Source: Stappia taiwanensis (GTDB taxonomy: Bacteria > Pseudomonadota > Alphaproteobacteria > Rhizobiales > Stappiaceae). From it: a stretch of DNA of 64,000 nucleotides. The notes beneath the pieces are model-generated. The model made no database searches and had not been told where the DNA came from. It saw only the letters and a program-made list of their open reading frames with translations. Location: NCBI RefSeq assembly GCF_014635285.1, contig NZ_BMCR01000011.1, forward strand, positions 62,001 through 126,000, given 5' to 3'. Shown here piece after piece: positions 1-8,184 of this stretch. Each line of letters begins with the position of its first letter. The stretch's first letter is position 1. Made by a program: the position numbers and the translations under genes.

Positions 1-633
1 GTGGAGCTGTTCACCAGCCAGGGGTGCTCCTCCTGTCCGCCGGCGGACCGGCTGTTCTCCGAACTTGTCGGCCGCAAGGATCTGGTGGCGCTGTCCTATT
101 CGGTCGACTACTGGGATTATCTCGGCTGGAAGGACACGCTCGCCACGCCGGCCAACAGCGCTCGCCAGCGGGGCTATGCGGAGGCGCGCGGCGATAGGAC
201 GGTCTACACCCCGCAAATGGTGGTCAACGGTGTCCGGCATCTGGTCGGCAGCGACCGGCAGGCGCTGACGCGCGGGCTGGCCGAGGCGCCGGCGCTGTCG
301 GCGCGGGTGGATCTGAAGCGCCAGGGCGATCTGGTCGAGATCCGGGTGAGCGGCACGCTGCCGCCGGCGGTGCGGATGGCGACGGTGTATTTTCTCGGCA
401 TCGGCAGGCGGGTCGAGGTGGCAATCGGCCGGGGCGAAAATACCGGGCGCAGGATCGCCTACTCCAATGTGGTGCGCGACATTCGCGCGGTCGGCATGTG
501 GGAGGGCGGACGCGCCGTCTTTCGCCTGCCGGCAAGTGAGGTGCGCAAGAGCGGTGCCTCCAACTGCGCCGCGCTGGTGCAGGTGGAGGTTCGGGGGCGG
601 CCGGGCCCGATCCTCGGCGCCGGGTTCCTCTGA
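1..633 (+). CDS. DUF1223 family thioredoxin-like protein (5' partial)
   Basis: The frame is open from the first base and already starts inside the conserved thioredoxin-like domain, so the true start and probably a signal peptide lie upstream of the window. The visible N-terminus has ELFTSQGCSSCPPAD with a CxxC pair at residues 9-12, followed by the SYSVDYWDYLGWKD block typical of DUF1223 (COG5429). DUF1223 proteins are usually secreted or periplasmic; their biochemical function is not established, although the CxxC suggests redox or metal chemistry. The apparent GTG at base 1 should not be taken as the start. The next gene is downstream on the same strand after about 170 bases. Confidence 0.85.
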   Translation: MELFTSQGCSSCPPADRLFSELVGRKDLVALSYSVDYWDYLGWKDTLATPANSARQRGYAEARGDRTVYTPQMVVNGVRHLVGSDRQALTRGLAEAPALSARVDLKRQGDLVEIRVSGTLPPAVRMATVYFLGIGRRVEVAIGRGENTGRRIAYSNVVRDIRAVGMWEGGRAVFRLPASEVRKSGASNCAALVQVEVRGRPGPILGAGFL

Positions 634-800
634 GGCGGGCGGTTTTGCCCGTTTTCCTCCATCCCTTTCGTTTTTTGCGCCGGCGGCTTTGTGTTCGCCG
701 GCGATGATGGTAGGCCTTTGCCGTCGGCGGAACCCCGGCCCGGATGACCGGCCCAATGGTTCCGATCCCGGGCATCCGTGGCGAACGAGGGCCGCTTTCC

Positions 801-1688
801 ATGACTTTCAGACTGCGTATCGCCCTTGGGAGCATCGCCGTCGGGCTTCTGGTGCTCGGCTTGAAATTCGTCGCCTATTGGTGGACCGGATCGGTGGCGC
901 TTTATTCCGATGCGCTGGAATCGGTGGTCAACGTCGCCTCGGCGGTGGCGGCCTTCGTCGCCGTCTGGTTCGCCTCCAAGCCGGCGGACAGCAATCACCC
1001 TTACGGGCATGACAAGGCGGAGTATTTCGCCGCCGTGCTGGTCGGCGTGATGATCGTGCTCGCCGCCCTGTCGATCGTGCGCGAGGCCTGGCTTGCCTAT
1101 GTGGCGCCGCAGCCGGTGATCTTCTCCGTCGAGGGGTTGCTGATCAACGGTGCGGCGAGCCTGATCAATGGCGCCTGGGCCTTCGTGCTGATCCGGGTCG
1201 GGCGGGCGCATCGTTCGCTGGCGCTGGTGGCCGATGGCAAGCATCTGGTCACCGATGTGGTGTCCTCGGTCGGGGTGCTGTTCGGCGTGGTGCTGGTGCT
1301 TCTGACCGGCATTCAGGCGCTGGATTCCCTGCTGGCGGGCATCGTTGCCCTCAACATTCTCTGGTCCGGCTGGGGCTTGATGAAGGAATCCGTCGGCGGG
1401 CTGATGGATGAGGCGGTGGCGCCGGCGCTGCAGGAGCGGATCCGCGAGATGATTTCCACGGCGGGCGAAGGCGCGCTGGAAGCCCATGACCTCAGGACCC
1501 GCTCGGCCGGCCATGTGGTGTTCGTCGATTTTCACCTGGTGGTGCCGGGCACCATGACCGTGGAAACCGCCCATGACATCTGCGACCGGATCGAGGAAGC
1601 GATCTCGCGGGATGTACCCGGTGCGCGAACGACGATCCATGTGGAGCCGGAACACAAGGCCAAGCACGCGGGCATCGTCGTCGTCTGA
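801..1688 (+). CDS. Cation diffusion facilitator (CDF) family metal exporter
   Basis: A 295-residue integral membrane protein with about six N-terminal membrane segments and a cytoplasmic C-terminal domain of about 85 residues ending in HVEPEHK. CDF proteins export Zn, Mn, Fe or Co in exchange for protons. The loop motif HPYGHDKAE (residues 66-74) and D145-x2-H148-x3-D152 in the later helix are family hallmarks. The first half of the transport site reads YSDALES (D37, E40, S41), so the second Asp of the YiiP-type DxxxD pair is not conserved and the metal cannot be guessed safely. I chose the ATG that places the first helix directly after the start; an upstream ATG at 744 would add 19 residues without features. 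Confidence 0.9.
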   Translation: MTFRLRIALGSIAVGLLVLGLKFVAYWWTGSVALYSDALESVVNVASAVAAFVAVWFASKPADSNHPYGHDKAEYFAAVLVGVMIVLAALSIVREAWLAYVAPQPVIFSVEGLLINGAASLINGAWAFVLIRVGRAHRSLALVADGKHLVTDVVSSVGVLFGVVLVLLTGIQALDSLLAGIVALNILWSGWGLMKESVGGLMDEAVAPALQERIREMISTAGEGALEAHDLRTRSAGHVVFVDFHLVVPGTMTVETAHDICDRIEEAISRDVPGARTTIHVEPEHKAKHAGIVVV

Positions 1689-1716
1689 GCCCACGCGCCG
1701 TACGAGCGCGCTGCGG

Positions 1717-2865
1717 TCAACCGGCGAGCGCCTCTGCCGGCCTGGCCGGGGAAAAATGGCGCAGCAGCTCCAGCACCTGGCGGGGGGAGACCGGCTTGGC
1801 AAGCACCGCGTCGAACCCGGCCGCTTCGAGCTCTGCCCGGTTCGGATCGGCGGTGACGGCGACCACCGGCAGGTTCGGTTGCGCCGAGCGGCCGCGGATC
1901 CGCGACAGGGCGGCGTAGCCGTCCATCTCCGGCATGTGCACATCCATCAGGACGAGATCGAAGGTGCCATCGGCGATCCGGTCCAATGCCTCACGGCCGC
2001 TTGCCGCCAGCACCGCTTCACCGCCGAAGGATCGCAGCACGGTGGCGATCACCTCGCGGCCGGCGGCGTTGTCATCCACCACCAGATAGCGCCGCCCGGC
2101 CATCGGTGCGCCGGATGCGGTGCTGGGCCGACCGGCGAGGGGCTCGTTGTCGGTCACCGGAGGTGTCTCGGTTTCGGCGGCCAGTGGCAGGGTCAGACGA
2201 AAACGGCTGCCGGCGGGGGTGCTTTCCACCAGATCGAGCCGCCCGCCGGCCAGCGCCGCAGCCCGGGCCGCGCTCCACAGGCCCAGACCGGTGCCGGGTG
2301 CGGTGCCGTCGGCATTGCCGGCGCGGGCGCGCGGTTCGAATATCCAGGCGGTTTCCTGAGGTGGGATGCCGATGCCGGTGTCGGTGAGTTCCACCGTCAA
2401 CCGGTCGTCCTGCCGCCGGGCATCGAGCCTGAGCCCGCCTTCGGGGGTGTATTTCACCGCATTGTCGATGAGGGCGGAGAGAATTTGCCGCAGCGCCAGC
2501 GGCTCCGAGGTCTCATGCGCCTGAAGGGCCGGGTCGATCTCCACGGTCAGGGTCAGCCCACGGGCGCGGGCATGGCCGGCGAACAGATCCGCCACGCCGG
2601 CGATCAGCGGGCCAGCGGCCTGCGGTCCGGGCGGCGGCGCGCCGATCAGATCACCAGTCATCTGCAGCATGGCGTCGATGGCGGCGATCAGGGTTTCCAG
2701 TGCGGCGGCCTGGCGGCGGGTGGTCGGCTCGCAGCCGATCATTTCGGACGCGGTGCGCATGGCGGCGAGCGGCGTGCGCAGGTCATGAACAAGCGCCGCT
2801 TCGCGCTCGGTGACCCCGCCCGAGCCGTCGCTCGCCGACATCGGGCCTTTGTCCTGCTTGTTCAT
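1717..2865 (-). CDS. Soluble hybrid histidine kinase with C-terminal receiver domain
   Basis: A protein of 382 residues. It has a short HisKA helix with phospho-acceptor H27 in LVHDLRTPLAAMR, then an HATPase domain with N-box DNAVKYTP (N135), G1 box DTGIGIP and G2 box GTGLGL. A receiver domain follows from about residue 258, with acidic pair D264/D265, phospho-acceptor D308 in LMDVHMPEMDG, T338 and K357. No transmembrane segment and no PAS, GAF or other sensor domain is visible, so it probably takes its signal from a partner protein and passes phosphate internally and then to an Hpt protein. The start is a methionine about 26 residues before the H-box; longer in-frame starts add Arg/Pro-rich sequence. 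It is convergent with the CDF gene and divergent from the next gene. Confidence 0.85.
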   Translation of the reverse strand: MNKQDKGPMSASDGSGGVTEREAALVHDLRTPLAAMRTASEMIGCEPTTRRQAAALETLIAAIDAMLQMTGDLIGAPPPGPQAAGPLIAGVADLFAGHARARGLTLTVEIDPALQAHETSEPLALRQILSALIDNAVKYTPEGGLRLDARRQDDRLTVELTDTGIGIPPQETAWIFEPRARAGNADGTAPGTGLGLWSAARAAALAGGRLDLVESTPAGSRFRLTLPLAAETETPPVTDNEPLAGRPSTASGAPMAGRRYLVVDDNAAGREVIATVLRSFGGEAVLAASGREALDRIADGTFDLVLMDVHMPEMDGYAALSRIRGRSAQPNLPVVAVTADPNRAELEAAGFDAVLAKPVSPRQVLELLRHFSPARPAEALAG

Positions 2866-3096
2866 TCCGCTTTCATCCGGTTCAAGGCCCCTCGCAAGGG
2901 GGCATCCGCTCGGGCTCTGCCCTTGGGGGACTTTTGCCGCTGCGGGCGGAGGAATCAAGACATTCCATCGCTTATCCGGCCATGAGTGGTGCCGAGTCCA
3001 TGCCCTGTGCCGCAAGGTTCGACGGCGCCGCCACCTGAAGGCGTGCTCGGCGCGCGGCCGCTTGCCGTCCGCCCCGCCCCATGCGAAAGAGCGGGG

Positions 3097-4050
3097 ATGG
3101 TTCAGCAAATCCTTGCCATCGTGCTGCCGGTCTTCGCCCTGATCGGCCTTGGTTACCTTGCCGCGCGCAGTCGGCTGCTCGATCCGTCGATTGGCGACGC
3201 GCTCGGTCAGTTCGTGTTCGTCATCGCCATTCCGGTGCTGATCTTCCGCACGCTCGCCACCAGCTCGCTCGATGGGGCGTCGCCCTGGGGGCTCTGGATC
3301 TCATATTTCACCGGTGTCGCGGTGATCTGGACGGCGGGCACGCTGATCGTCCGGCTGGCGTTCGGCCGCGATGCCCGCGCCGGGGTGATTGCCGGCATTT
3401 CCGCCGGCTTCGCCAACACGGTGCTGGTGGGCATTCCGCTGATCACGGCCATTCACGGCGAAGAGGGGCTGGTGCCGCTGTTTCTCCTGATCTCGGTGCA
3501 TCTGCCGGTGATGACCATTGCCTGTGCGGTGCTGATGGAGCGGGCGGCGGTGCTCGATGGCACCCAGGCGCCGAAGCCGCTGGGCGGTATGCTGCGGGAA
3601 ATCGGCGCCAGCCTGGCGACCAACCCGATCGTGATCGGCATCCTCGCCGGCGGCGCCTGGCGGATCCTCGGCTGGCCGGTCGAAGGGATTCTTGCCGATG
3701 TTCTCGGCCGTATCGCCGGGGCGGCGGTGCCGGTGGCGCTGTTCTCGCTGGGCATGAGCATGGTGGCCTACGGGGTGCGCGGCAACATCGGACCGGCGGT
3801 GCTGCTGAGCGCGCTGAAGCTGGTGGCGATGCCGGCGGTGGTCTATGGCATGGCCGCCCATGTGGTCGGCATGTCGCCGCTCTGGGTGTCGGTGGCAACT
3901 CTGATCGCCGCCTGTCCGACCGGGGTCAATGCCTTTCTGTTCGCCGCCCGCTATGGCACCGGCCATGCCATGTCGGCCAATTCGATCACCTTCACCACCG
4001 CCGCCGCCGTAGTGGTCACCGGCGGCTGGATGGCCTTCCTCGGCCTATAG
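3097..4050 (+). CDS. Auxin efflux carrier (AEC) family permease
   Basis: A 317-residue, very hydrophobic protein with about ten predicted membrane segments and the two-fold repeat typical of the AEC/BASS fold. The N-terminus reads MVQQILAIVLPVFALIGLGYLAARSRLL, with the usual GYLAAR after helix 1. The second half has NTVLVGIPL and ACPTGVNAFLFAARY, which match the crossover regions of bacterial AEC carriers. Bacterial members such as MdcF and malate permeases export or import organic acids; the substrate here is unknown. The start was chosen because GAGCGGGG precedes it and the first helix begins at once. Its last six bases overlap the end of the convergent gluQ gene. Confidence 0.88.
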   Translation: MVQQILAIVLPVFALIGLGYLAARSRLLDPSIGDALGQFVFVIAIPVLIFRTLATSSLDGASPWGLWISYFTGVAVIWTAGTLIVRLAFGRDARAGVIAGISAGFANTVLVGIPLITAIHGEEGLVPLFLLISVHLPVMTIACAVLMERAAVLDGTQAPKPLGGMLREIGASLATNPIVIGILAGGAWRILGWPVEGILADVLGRIAGAAVPVALFSLGMSMVAYGVRGNIGPAVLLSALKLVAMPAVVYGMAAHVVGMSPLWVSVATLIAACPTGVNAFLFAARYGTGHAMSANSITFTTAAAVVVTGGWMAFLGL

Positions 4051-4926
4051 GCCGATCATCCGGCGAATGTCATCCGGGCTGGCGCCGCTTTCGCGCAAGG
4101 CGCCAAGGGCGGTGTCGCCGCGCGATTTCGACAGTTTCCGCCCGGTTTCGTCCAGCACCAGTCGGTGATGGTGGTAGACCGGCCGCGGCAGGTCCAGAAG
4201 CTGTTGCAACAGCCGGTGGACGGCGGTTGCCTGGAAGAGATCCTGGCCGCGCATGACATGGGTCACCCCTTGCGTGGCATCGTCGATCACCACGGAAAGA
4301 TGATAGCTGGTGGGCGTATCCTTGCGCGCCAGCACCACATCGCCCCAGCGGGCCGGATCGGCGGCGATCCGCCCACGCTCCCCGTCCGGACCGGCGCCGG
4401 TCTCCTCCCAGAAAAGCGGCCCGCCCGCCACGCGCAGCGCTTTTTTCATGTCGAGCCGAAGGGCGTGACCGGTGCTGGCCGCGATCCGCTGGTGCAGCGC
4501 CTCGGGGCCAAGCACGGCGGCGTCGCCGGGATAAAGCGGCGCGCCATCGGGATCGCGCGGCCAGAGCTTGCCCGCCGCCTCCGCCCGGGCGACCGCGCCG
4601 GCAATTTCCGCCCGGGTGAGATAGGCCGGGTAGACCAGCCCGAGGGCGGTGAGCCGGTCGAGCGCTGTGCGATAGTCGCCGAAATGGTCGCTCTGGCGGC
4701 GCACGGGGGTTTCCCAGTGAAGGCCGAGCCAGGCAAGGTCGGTGAAGATGCCCGCTTCCAGCTCCGGTGTGCAGCGGGCGCGGTCGATATCCTCGATGCG
4801 CAGGAGGAACCGGCCACCGGCTGCCCGCGCCGCCTCGAAATTGAGGATCGCCGACAGGGCATGGCCGAGGTGCAACTGGCCGTTGGGGGAGGGGGCGAAG
4901 CGAAAGACGGGCGTGGTCATGGCCAT
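4045..4926 (-). CDS. gluQ: Glutamyl-Q tRNA(Asp) synthetase
   Basis: A 293-residue class I synthetase paralogue lacking the anticodon-binding domain of GluRS, which is the defining feature of GluQRS. It attaches glutamate to queuosine in the anticodon of tRNA-Asp. The HIGH-type motif is HLGH (residues 19-22) in FAPSPNGQLHLGHAL and the KMSKS-type motif is KLSKS at about 264-268. The E. coli enzyme carries a zinc site with three cysteines after the ALGLVYP segment; here that stretch is YPAYLTRAEI without cysteine, so this member is of the zinc-free kind. GGAAAG precedes the chosen ATG; another ATG lies two codons later. Confidence 0.93.
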   Translation of the reverse strand: MAMTTPVFRFAPSPNGQLHLGHALSAILNFEAARAAGGRFLLRIEDIDRARCTPELEAGIFTDLAWLGLHWETPVRRQSDHFGDYRTALDRLTALGLVYPAYLTRAEIAGAVARAEAAGKLWPRDPDGAPLYPGDAAVLGPEALHQRIAASTGHALRLDMKKALRVAGGPLFWEETGAGPDGERGRIAADPARWGDVVLARKDTPTSYHLSVVIDDATQGVTHVMRGQDLFQATAVHRLLQQLLDLPRPVYHHHRLVLDETGRKLSKSRGDTALGALRESGASPDDIRRMIGL

Positions 4927-5019
4927 GGTCTTTCCGGTAAAACGGAAGACAGGTCAATGGCCGCGATGGCTCGCGGCGCGCGCGGCAGGACGCGGCGGAG
5001 ACATGGGAAAGGATCGGCG

Positions 5020-5676
5020 ATGCAGGTGATCGCCACGCAAGCGGATCTGGTGGAGGGGCTTGAGCGGCTGCTCGCGCTCGATCCGCGCCTTCGCCCGGTC
5101 GCGCGGGCTGCCGGTCCGCTGCCCTTGCGCCGGCAACCGGCGGATCTTGCCGGGCTGGTGCAGATCGTCACCGCGCAGCAGGTCTCGGTGGCAAGTGCGG
5201 CGGCGATCTTCCAGCGGCTGAGGCTGCTGATCGATCCGTTCGAGCGGGACACGCTGGCGCGCCTTGAGGATGCGGAGCTGACCGCCGCCGGCCTGTCACG
5301 GCCAAAGATCCGGACCTTGCGCGCGGTGGTCGCGGCGATGGGCGAGGGGCTCGATCTTGCCGCGCTCGCCGAATGTCCGGCGCAAGACGCGCATCGGCGG
5401 CTTTGCGAGATCCGGGGCATTGGCCCCTGGACGGCGGATATCTTCCTGCTGTTCTGCGCCGGGCACCCGGATATCTTTCCCTCCGGCGATCTGGCCTTGC
5501 GCGAGGCGGTGCGGCAGGCCTTCGACATGCCCGAGCGCCCGGGGCCGAAGGCGGTCGACGGGCTGGCGCAGCGCTGGGCGCCGCTGCGCGGCATCGCCGC
5601 CCGGCTGTTCTGGTCCTACTATCGGGCGGTGTCCGGACGGTCCGGGCTGCCGGTTGCGGCGGCAGGGGCGGAATGA
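5020..5676 (+). CDS. AlkA-type DNA-3-methyladenine glycosylase
   Basis: A 218-residue helix-hairpin-helix base-excision glycosylase that removes alkylated bases such as 3-methyladenine from DNA. QIVTAQQVSVASA (about 48-60) is the conserved start of the HhH-GPD fold. The hairpin is LCEIRGIGPWTADIFLL (128-144), and the catalytic Asp is D157 in FPSGDLALREA. There is no C-terminal iron-sulfur cysteine loop, which fits AlkA rather than EndoIII or MutY. The AlkA N-terminal domain is missing, as in the short single-domain members. GGGAAAGGA lies just before the ATG. Its stop overlaps the start of the next gene (ATGA), suggesting co-translation. Confidence 0.9.
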   Translation: MQVIATQADLVEGLERLLALDPRLRPVARAAGPLPLRRQPADLAGLVQIVTAQQVSVASAAAIFQRLRLLIDPFERDTLARLEDAELTAAGLSRPKIRTLRAVVAAMGEGLDLAALAECPAQDAHRRLCEIRGIGPWTADIFLLFCAGHPDIFPSGDLALREAVRQAFDMPERPGPKAVDGLAQRWAPLRGIAARLFWSYYRAVSGRSGLPVAAAGAE

Positions 5677-6383
5677 GCGGGGGCGGTCCGGGGCATGGCG
5701 TGGCCGCCGCACAGGGGCTGTTCGCCGACTGGGTTGGATGCGTCCACGTGGTCGAGGATCGCGGCTTCCGACTGGCCGAACCGCTCTTTGCGGAAGAGGA
5801 GGCGGCCATCGCGCGGGCGGTGCCGCAGCGCCGGCGCGAATTCATCGCCGGCCGGACGGCGGCGCGCCGGGCGCTCGCTGGGCTCGATATTGGCCCCTGT
5901 CCGATCCCTGTGGCCGCCGACCGGGCCCCCTGCTGGCCGGGCGGCGTGGTGGGCAGCATTTCGCACAGCCCGGCGCTGGTGCTGGCCGCCGTGGCGCGGG
6001 AGCGGGAGATCGCAGCGCTCGGCATCGATGCGGAGGCGGTGGCCCGGCTGGAGCCGGAGATCATCGCTGCCGTGTGCACCGAGGAGGACCGCCGCTTCCT
6101 CGCCGGCGGCAGGGGCCGGCTGGCCGAGACCGGGCCGCTCCTGGTGTTCTCCGCCAAGGAGGCGTTCTACAAGGCGTTCTATCCGCTTCATCGCCGCTTT
6201 CTCGATCATGATGCGGCGGCGATCCGCTTCTTCGCCGCGCCCGGAGGCGAGACGGGCAGCTTCCGGGTGATCGCCCGGGAGCCGGGTTTGCGGGCGAGCG
6301 GTTTTGCCGACAGGGTTGCCGGGCGCTGGGCGCTTGCCGGCGATCATGTCTACGCCGCTGCGGTGGTTCCGGGGCCCGGCTAG
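5673..6383 (+). CDS. 4'-phosphopantetheinyl transferase (EntD/Sfp superfamily)
   Basis: A 236-residue enzyme that moves 4'-phosphopantetheine from CoA to a serine of a carrier protein. RRREFIAGRTAARRAL (53-68) is the EntD-type N-terminal motif, ISHS carries H98, GIDAE supplies the Mg ligands D119 and E121, and FSAKEAFYKAF has K162, E163 and K167. No polyketide, non-ribosomal peptide or fatty acid carrier gene is in the window, so its client is encoded elsewhere; a general holo-ACP role is possible. It is translationally coupled to the glycosylase gene by an ATGA overlap. Confidence 0.92.
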   Translation: MSGGGPGHGVAAAQGLFADWVGCVHVVEDRGFRLAEPLFAEEEAAIARAVPQRRREFIAGRTAARRALAGLDIGPCPIPVAADRAPCWPGGVVGSISHSPALVLAAVAREREIAALGIDAEAVARLEPEIIAAVCTEEDRRFLAGGRGRLAETGPLLVFSAKEAFYKAFYPLHRRFLDHDAAAIRFFAAPGGETGSFRVIAREPGLRASGFADRVAGRWALAGDHVYAAAVVPGPG

Positions 6384-6453
6384 GGTCCTGATTTTCATCA
6401 GGAAAATGACGCAGGAGCGCGAGCGTGGTCTGGCATCCTCTTCCGCTTGATCT

Positions 6454-6477
6454 TTTATTTATCGTTTGATAAATAAA
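6454..6477. promoter_or_regulatory. Candidate TetR operator upstream of coxG-like gene
   Basis: A perfect inverted repeat with arms TTTATTTATC and GATAAATAAA around the 4-base spacer GTTT. It ends 21 bases before the coxG-like start codon, between that gene and the preceding transferase. A near copy lies before the hydroxylase operon at 8142-8163. A TetR-family gene lies between the two targets. That pairing is what makes the operator call likely; binding itself is inferred. Confidence 0.75.
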
Positions 6478-6498
6478 GGCGAAACCTGGGAGGATGCG

Positions 6499-7158
6499 AT
6501 GAAGCTCGACGGGACCTATGAAGTAGATGCACCGGCCACGGTTGTCTGGGAGGCGCTGACGCGCGCCGACAGCCTGTCGCGGATCCTGCCCGGCTGCGAT
6601 CATCTGGAAGAGACCGGCGAAAACCGGTTCGCCGCGGTGGTCTCCGTCAAGGTCGGGCCGATCCGCGCCCGGTTCCGGGGCAAGGTGGCGCTGACCGATC
6701 TGGTCCAGCCTGTGTCCTTCCAACTGGCGGGGGAGGGCGACGGCGGCGCCTCGGGCCACGCCAAGGGCACGGCGCGGATCGTCCTCCATCCGCTCGACGA
6801 TGGGGCGCGCACCCGTATCGCCTATGAGGCGGAAACCAATATCGGCGGCAAGCTTGCCGCGCTCGGCGGGCGTCTGGTGGAAGCGGTTTCGGCGCGCAAT
6901 ATCGAGCTGATGATGCAAGGGCTGGCCCGGGAAGTGGCCAGCGCCTGCGATGGCGCGTCAGAGGCTCCCGGCACGGTGTCGGCCGGTGCGGCTCCGGCGG
7001 TCTCTCGCACCGTCACTGCCCGTGCGCCGGTGTCGGCGGCGAGTGAACCCCTGTTGGCGACGCTGCTGCGCCAGGGGCGTCTCCAGACCGGATTGCTGGC
7101 GCTGATCGCCGCGCTGCTGCTGGGGCCGGCGCTCGGTCTCTGGTCGTCGGGGTTCTGA
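6499..7158 (+). CDS. CoxG family protein (SRPBCC fold, C-terminal membrane anchor)
   Basis: A 219-residue protein. Residues 1 to about 145 match the CoxG/COG3427 lipid-transfer-like fold: MKLDGTYEVDAPATVVWEALT, then LPGCDHLEE and GPIRARFRGKVAL. The linker is rich in Ala, Ser and Thr. The C-terminal stretch LLALIAALLLGPALGLW should anchor it in the membrane. In carboxydotrophs CoxG helps recruit the CO dehydrogenase to the membrane; relatives often accompany other molybdenum hydroxylases. Here it sits beside such an operon but is separated from it by the TetR gene on the other strand. It probably shares regulation through the twin operators. GGGAGGATGCG precedes the start. Confidence 0.88.
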   Translation: MKLDGTYEVDAPATVVWEALTRADSLSRILPGCDHLEETGENRFAAVVSVKVGPIRARFRGKVALTDLVQPVSFQLAGEGDGGASGHAKGTARIVLHPLDDGARTRIAYEAETNIGGKLAALGGRLVEAVSARNIELMMQGLAREVASACDGASEAPGTVSAGAAPAVSRTVTARAPVSAASEPLLATLLRQGRLQTGLLALIAALLLGPALGLWSSGF

Positions 7159-7213
7159 ACCCGGTCCAATCCGGCCGATCCATCTGAATTGGGGGCGATG
7201 CCCCGCGCCTCGG

Positions 7214-7334
7214 CGTTATCCCGGCCCCCGGGCCGGGATCGGGGAGCCGAAAGGCATGGGTTTTCATGGGGCTGGAACCGACAGGCCGTGGCTCTCCGGT
7301 CCCGGATCGCCGCTTTGCGGCGTCCGGGAGGACG
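7214..7334. repeat. Intergenic palindromic repeat element
   Basis: Between two convergent stops lies a compact element of nested hairpins. Hairpin one has arms ATCCCGGCC and GGCCGGGAT around CCCG (7218-7239). Hairpin two has arms TCCCGGA and TCCGGGA enclosing CGCCGC-TTT-GCGGCG (7300-7329). The two ends also pair imperfectly: CGTTATCCCGG against CCGGGAGGACG, 9 of 11. This architecture resembles dispersed palindromic elements seen between genes in many alphaproteobacteria. It may also end transcription of both neighbours, although no U-tract follows. Copy number in the genome is not visible here. Confidence 0.6.
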
Positions 7335-7392
7335 CGGAGCGCGAGGCGACGTCATCGCACTCAGGCGGAAGATTGGACGGGGCTCATGCGCC

Positions 7393-8055
7393 TCAGTCGA
7401 GCCGGTCGGCGAGGATCTCTGACAGCGCCGCCGGCGCCCCTTCCAGAAAGGCGGTCACGGCGGTCTCGACGATGGTGTCGCTGTCTTCCATCACCGGGAT
7501 GCCATAGACCCATTTGCGGATGCCGCGATAGATGAAGGTGCCGTGGAAGGACCAGACCAGGTCGCGCTCCGCCTCGTCGAGGGGCAGGGTGTCGGGATCG
7601 GGCAGGCCGGCCTCGAAGCGCATTTCCCGGCACAGCGGTTCGATGATCTTCTCGCGGACCTGGTCGAGGTAGCGGCGGTTGAGGCTTTCGCCCTTCATGC
7701 CGGCGAGGATCAGGATGCGCACCCATTCCCGATTGTCGATCACCTCGGCATATTCGCCGTAAAGGCGCAGCAGCCGCTGCCGGATCGGCCGCGACCGGTC
7801 GGTGATCAGGCTTTGCCAGTTTTCCTTCCAGCGGCCGACGAACACATCCTGATAGACCCGCTCGATCAGCGCTTCCTTGCTGGAGAAATAGCGATAAAGC
7901 AGCGGCTGGGTGATCCCCAGCCGTTTCGCCAGTTCCCGGGTCTGGCCGCCGAACCCCTGTTCGGCGAAAAACCGAATGGCCTCGTCGACGATCTGCCGTT
8001 CCCGCTCCTGCGGGGACAGCCGTTTCTTTTCGGTCATCGCCTGGTCACGTCCCAT
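7393..8055 (-). CDS. TetR family transcriptional regulator
   Basis: A 220-residue regulator. The N-terminal DNA-binding domain runs IVDEAIRFFAEQGFGGQTRELAKRLGITQPLLYRYFSSKEALIERV, with the helix-turn-helix at about residues 38-58. The C-terminal ligand domain is not assignable to a known effector. It is divergent from the molybdenum hydroxylase operon and convergent with the coxG-like gene; matching inverted repeats lie before both targets, so it probably represses both and itself. The start was chosen because GGGGAAG precedes it at good spacing; a second ATG six codons on is possible. Confidence 0.92.
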   Translation of the reverse strand: MGRDQAMTEKKRLSPQERERQIVDEAIRFFAEQGFGGQTRELAKRLGITQPLLYRYFSSKEALIERVYQDVFVGRWKENWQSLITDRSRPIRQRLLRLYGEYAEVIDNREWVRILILAGMKGESLNRRYLDQVREKIIEPLCREMRFEAGLPDPDTLPLDEAERDLVWSFHGTFIYRGIRKWVYGIPVMEDSDTIVETAVTAFLEGAPAALSEILADRLD

Positions 8056-8116
8056 CTGCGTCTTCCCCGTTCCTATCGGCTGGCCTTCCCGGCAGCAAGC
8101 GCGGCGAAAAACCGGA

Positions 8117-8145
8117 TTGACATTCCGTCGCGGCGGTGATGTTAT
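8117..8145 (+). promoter_or_regulatory. Candidate sigma70-type promoter of the molybdenum hydroxylase operon
   Basis: A perfect -35 hexamer TTGACA (8117-8122) is followed after 17 bases by TGTTAT (8140-8145) as -10. The -10 enters the inverted repeat at 8142-8163, so a bound regulator would block RNA polymerase. This supports repression. The start of transcription would fall within the repeat. It is a match to consensus only. Confidence 0.55.
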
Positions 8146-8163
8146 TTATCAAACGATAAACAA
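8142..8163. promoter_or_regulatory. Candidate TetR operator before the hydroxylase operon
   Basis: Arms TTATTTATC and GATAAACAA around the spacer AAAC, with one mismatch. The same element, perfect and with the spacer on the opposite strand (GTTT is the complement of AAAC), precedes the coxG-like gene. It lies 21 bases before the chosen start of the first subunit gene, the same distance as at coxG, and overlaps the predicted -10 box. Confidence 0.78.
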
Positions 8164-8184
8164 ATGCACCATGGGGAGGAAGCG

